A stretch of DNA of 64,000 bases, taken from positions 1 through 64,000 of the forward strand of contig CAYULB010000005.1 of assembly GCA_964445575.1 (NCBI GenBank), written 5' to 3'. Positions 61,355 to 64,000 of this stretch are shown one piece after another. Position numbers and translations under genes: made by a program. Origin of the DNA: WJMT01 sp964445575. GTDB taxonomy: Bacteria > Acidobacteriota > Aminicenantia > Aminicenantales > Aminicenantaceae. How positions within the stretch are numbered: position 1 is the first letter of the stretch; each line of letters opens with the position of its first letter. The notes below the pieces were generated by a model. That model worked only from the letters and a program-made list of their open reading frames with translations, was not told where the DNA came from and searched no databases.

Positions 61355-62530
61355 TTATCCTTTTCCTAATGATTGCATATACTTCAGAATGCCTTGATAG
61401 ATTCCTTCAGCAATTTTCTGGCGGGCCTCCTCAGTCATGAGCAGACCCTCTTCTCTGGCATTGGATAGATGGAGTGTCTCAACCAGTACAGAGGGCATGT
61501 CTCCTCCGATCAGAACCCAGAAAGGACCGCCTTTTACTCCCAAGTTCCGGATATTAGAATAAGATTTTCCCAGATTTGAGGTCAGGCATTCCTGGATATT
61601 TTCTGCCACTTCTTTAGATTCTTTTATTTTGCTGTTTTGAGCGATTTTGGTGATAATTTCTTTCATATCCGCAATACTTTTAGTGGAAGTTGCGTTTTCT
61701 CTTGCTGCGATGACATTTACCGAGGGGTCTGTACTGAAGTTAAGAAAAAAGGTGGCTGTTCCTGAGTAGTTCTTCCTGGGATTGGCATTGGCGTGAATAG
61801 AGATAAAGAGGTCTGCTTTCTTTTGATTGGCGATAACAGGTCTGTCTTCAACCGGGACAAATATGTCTGTTTCTCTTGTCATTATGACTTCCAAACCCTG
61901 ATGGGTGACGAGGAGGTTTTTTAATCTTCTGGCTATATCTAAGACAACTGTCTTTTCCTGAATGTTTTTACTCCCTATACATCCGGGATCTTTTCCTCCG
62001 TGTCCGGGGTCTATGACGATCCTTTTTATCCCGAGGCCCAGCTGTCGGACCATAGAGTAGCCGGATTCTGTTGGCTGGGGAGTGGTTGAATTTTTCATGG
62101 GATAGAGGTCAATGATAATTCTAAAAGGATCGGGAAGATGCCACACCCGATAGTGGTCTATCTTTGATAAATCAATGTCCACCGCACATCGAACCGTGGT
62201 CTGGTTTTTTTGAGCGATTCTAATTTTCTGGATATAATCATTGTCCAGATTAACGGTTTTGGTGTGAAGAATGGGGTTGAGTCTAGCCTGATAGATATCC
62301 ACATAGATTCGGTCGGGAGAGCTGAGTTCATCAAAAAAATATTCTCTCAATTCTCCCACATCGACGACTATCCTGGTAAAGGAAGGATGAATATGATAGC
62401 GGAGGTTGTAGATTTCAATTCGAGGGTCGGTGTTGGATTGAGAGAAAGCTCCAGGCAGGACAAGAATAACCAAAAGGACAACTTTTATAGCTTTTTTTCC
62501 TAATCTAGTAAAATTGTTTTTGTTAATCAT
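61355..62530 (-). CDS. N-acetylmuramoyl-L-alanine amidase with AMIN domain
   Basis: A 391-residue exported enzyme that cleaves the bond between muramic acid and the peptide in peptidoglycan. A hydrophobic N-terminal segment (IKVVLLVILVLPGAFSQ) leads to the AMIN domain (YHIHPSFTRIVVDVGELREYFFDEL...DPFRIIIDLYP), which anchors it to the wall, and then the Amidase_3 domain: RIVIDPGHGGKDPGCIG with the zinc histidine, E in KTVVLDIARRL, ISIHANA, and VLVETLHLSNAREEGLL with the catalytic glutamate. AmiC-like, used in daughter-cell separation. It overlaps apgM by one base. Confidence 0.93.
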   Translation of the reverse strand: MINKNNFTRLGKKAIKVVLLVILVLPGAFSQSNTDPRIEIYNLRYHIHPSFTRIVVDVGELREYFFDELSSPDRIYVDIYQARLNPILHTKTVNLDNDYIQKIRIAQKNQTTVRCAVDIDLSKIDHYRVWHLPDPFRIIIDLYPMKNSTTPQPTESGYSMVRQLGLGIKRIVIDPGHGGKDPGCIGSKNIQEKTVVLDIARRLKNLLVTHQGLEVIMTRETDIFVPVEDRPVIANQKKADLFISIHANANPRKNYSGTATFFLNFSTDPSVNVIAARENATSTKSIADMKEIITKIAQNSKIKESKEVAENIQECLTSNLGKSYSNIRNLGVKGGPFWVLIGGDMPSVLVETLHLSNAREEGLLMTEEARQKIAEGIYQGILKYMQSLGKG

Positions 62531-63732
62531 CAGGCTCCGAATTTAGTCATTTTGCCAGCATGGGCGAGCATGAGAGGCATGGCATACACAGCTCTGAACC
62601 GTCCCAGATAACCCAGGCTGCATTCTTTTTCTGTAAATTTTTCAACCTTATCGACTTGGGCAGACCTTGAGAAGATCAAAAAAGGATTGGGGTGCCAGGA
62701 GTGGGACTTTAGGAGACAGGGAGTGGAATGGTCAGACGTCACCACAAATACATCTGGCTTTAAATCAAGAATGAAAGGGATGCACCGGTCTGTTTTTTCA
62801 ATGATTTCTTTTTTTGCTTGAAAATTTCCATCTTCACCAAAGGAATCGGTTTTTTTCACATGGACATAAAAAAAGTTATATTCTTTATAGAATCTTCTCA
62901 GAGTTTCAAACAGGTCTTCCAGTTCAGAACCCACTTCCAACACATCCATACCCACCAATTTTGCCAGACCCCTGTACATGGGGTAATTGGCTACAGCTGC
63001 GGGTTTTAATTTAAACAGGTCCTGCATGCTGGGAATTGAAGGGAATTTTGAGAATCCCCGAAGCAGTATGGTGTTTGCTTGGCTTTCTTGTTTAAGGACT
63101 TCTGTAACTTTATCCATAACTTCGTTGACCATGTTTGCAGTTTCTTGGGCCTTTGAGGAGAGGGGTTTTGGGTATACTTTGGGTTTGTTTTCTTTTTGAG
63201 GATCGGCATCAGATAAATGGTCTGATAAATCTGGAGCCGTGAATTTAATGACGAAGCGATGTTCTTTTCCAGTATAAAATGAAATTTTAGCGTTTTTGAC
63301 TTCTTTTATAGAATTATTCAGCTTTTCGCAGAGAATTTGATTTTTATCAGTTGAGATCCTTCCCGCTCTTCGGTCTACAATGAGCCCATCTTTTAAGGTA
63401 GCAAAATTTCCCCTTGCAACCAGGTCATTCTTTTCAACAGACACATCGATTCCCAGTGCCTCTAAAATTCCTCTTCCCAGAATGTATTTTGTCGGCTCAT
63501 AGCCAAAAAGTGACAAATGGGCTGGCCCGCTGCCCGGTGTGATTCCTCTAAAAACAGGGTCTGTGAGTCCGCAGCATCCTGCTTTTGCCACGGAGTCAAG
63601 ATTGGGAGTGGAAGCTGCTTCCAGAGCTGTCACTCCATTTTCAGGTAAATCTCCCAGTCCGTCCATGACTAAGAGGACAATTTTTGAATCGGTTTCTATG
63701 CATAAATCTTTTATAAGTTCTTCTCTATCCAT
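62530..63732 (-). CDS. apgM: 2,3-bisphosphoglycerate-independent phosphoglycerate mutase (archaeal type)
   Basis: A 400-residue enzyme that interconverts 2- and 3-phosphoglycerate in glycolysis. LLVMDGLGDLP gives the first metal aspartate, TPGSGPAHLSLFGYEP contains the nucleophilic serine (about residue 67) and FVVTSDHSTPCLLKSHSWHPNPFLIFS the later metal-binding histidines. It belongs to the ApgM branch, common in archaea and some bacteria, and is shorter than the GpmI type. First gene of the five-gene leftward operon. Confidence 0.95.
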   Translation of the reverse strand: MDREELIKDLCIETDSKIVLLVMDGLGDLPENGVTALEAASTPNLDSVAKAGCCGLTDPVFRGITPGSGPAHLSLFGYEPTKYILGRGILEALGIDVSVEKNDLVARGNFATLKDGLIVDRRAGRISTDKNQILCEKLNNSIKEVKNAKISFYTGKEHRFVIKFTAPDLSDHLSDADPQKENKPKVYPKPLSSKAQETANMVNEVMDKVTEVLKQESQANTILLRGFSKFPSIPSMQDLFKLKPAAVANYPMYRGLAKLVGMDVLEVGSELEDLFETLRRFYKEYNFFYVHVKKTDSFGEDGNFQAKKEIIEKTDRCIPFILDLKPDVFVVTSDHSTPCLLKSHSWHPNPFLIFSRSAQVDKVEKFTEKECSLGYLGRFRAVYAMPLMLAHAGKMTKFGA

Positions 63733-63804
63733 CTTGAGTCCACTATAAAAAATTTGAATGGTTAAGTCAATTCTAGGAATATTTATTTCATTACAGGGTT
63801 TTGA

Positions 63805-63833
63805 TTTACAACCAAATATGAGTCTGATAAAAT
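63805..63833 (+). promoter_or_regulatory. Promoter abutting the GATase gene
   Basis: TTTACA, a 17-base spacer and TAAAAT, ending 6 bases before ATG 63840. Transcription would start almost at the start codon, so the mRNA may be leaderless. Confidence 0.5.
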
Positions 63834-63839
63834 CGGGAC

Positions 63840-64000
63840 ATGAAAAAGGTTATTATACTTGATTTTGGCTCCCAATACACGCAACTTATTGCCAGGAAGA
63901 TTAGAGAACTGGGAGTTTTTTCAGAGATTCTGAACTTTGATGTGACGCTTTCAGAAATAAAAAGAGAAAACCCAGGCGCGGTTATTCTGTCTGGAGGGCC
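63840..64000 (+). CDS. guaA: GMP synthetase glutaminase (GATase) domain, truncated by the window end
   Basis: Only 53 codons are visible: [25 protein letters not shown], then [25 protein letters not shown], the N-terminus of a class I glutamine amidotransferase of the GuaA kind (it lacks any ribosome site and has a promoter 6 bases upstream). It may be the separate glutaminase subunit that partners the ATPase subunit at 31744-32682, or the start of a full-length second GuaA. The window ends before this can be decided. The C-H-E triad is outside. Confidence 0.85.
   Translation, partial: MKKVIILDFGSQYTQLIARKIRELGVFSEILNFDVTLSEIKRENPGAVILSGG

Overview
The window looks like a piece of a chromosome (or a metagenome scaffold: it holds two runs of exactly 100 N) from an anaerobic, didermic bacterium. 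An Rnf ion-pumping complex, EtfAB, several ferredoxin-rich proteins, many lipoproteins, outer-membrane barrels and FtsX/MacB-type permeases, BNR/Asp-box proteins and DUF1080/GH172-type sugar genes together suggest a member of Candidatus Aminicenantes or a related Acidobacteriota-like lineage. That placement is inference from gene content; no rRNA or tRNA gene was seen. A dnaA-dnaN pair with DnaA boxes suggests the replication origin is near 5.4-7.0 kb.

Layout. 0.2-1.1 kb: folD. 1.4-5.4 kb: two small lipoproteins and a large protease/TolB-propeller/outer-membrane-barrel protein. 5.5-8.1 kb: dnaA-dnaN. 8.1-9.1 kb: apbE, the flavin transferase that Rnf subunits need. 9.2-13.3 kb: a sugar locus (MFS permease, Gfo/Idh oxidoreductase, lipoprotein isomerase fused to DUF1080). 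13.3-20.9 kb: a leftward operon rnfCDGEAB, rseC-like, NusG-II protein, FGGY kinase. 21.1-24.9 kb: a GNAT-like protein and polA, convergent. 24.9-25.3 kb: repeat-rich intergenic DNA. 25.3-29.7 kb: a small conserved gene and the yceD-rpmF-plsX-fabG-acpP-fabF operon. 29.9-32.7 kb: etfBA and a stand-alone GMP-synthetase ATPase subunit. 32.8-36.4 kb: a BNR-repeat secreted protein, a small secreted protein and a GH172/DUF2961 gene relic. 36.6-41.8 kb: a Lol-like cassette (LolA-like protein, two permeases, ATPase, barrel). 41.9-48.9 kb: isochorismatase-like hydrolase, a membrane-associated HExxxH protein, an 801-residue permease, sfsA, a broken barrel gene at the first N gap, and a tandem universal stress protein. 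49.2-52.4 kb: a 14-blade propeller histidine kinase. 52.9-54.8 kb: a methyltransferase/ATP-grasp fusion. 55.3-58.3 kb: htpX-like, lemA, peroxiredoxin, monooxygenase-like gene. 58.4-63.7 kb: a leftward five-gene operon apgM, amidase, DUF362, polyferredoxin, PAP2-like. 63.84 kb to the end: start of the GMP synthetase glutaminase.

How it fits together. Energy metabolism is the main theme: Rnf, its maturation factor ApbE, NusG-II and RseC-like companions, EtfAB and the NapH/NapG-like ferredoxin protein. The second theme is the cell envelope: barrels, lipoproteins, Lol-like export, amidase, HtpX. The third is scavenging of (keto)sugars. Points worth a second look are the methyltransferase/ATP-grasp fusion, a dispersed repeat of about 135 bp present three times, a 28-nt leader shared by polA and the fusion gene, GMP synthetase halves encoded 32 kb apart, a GH172 relic, a start-codon palindrome at the isochorismatase gene, and an N gap whose two sides share 55 identical bases.
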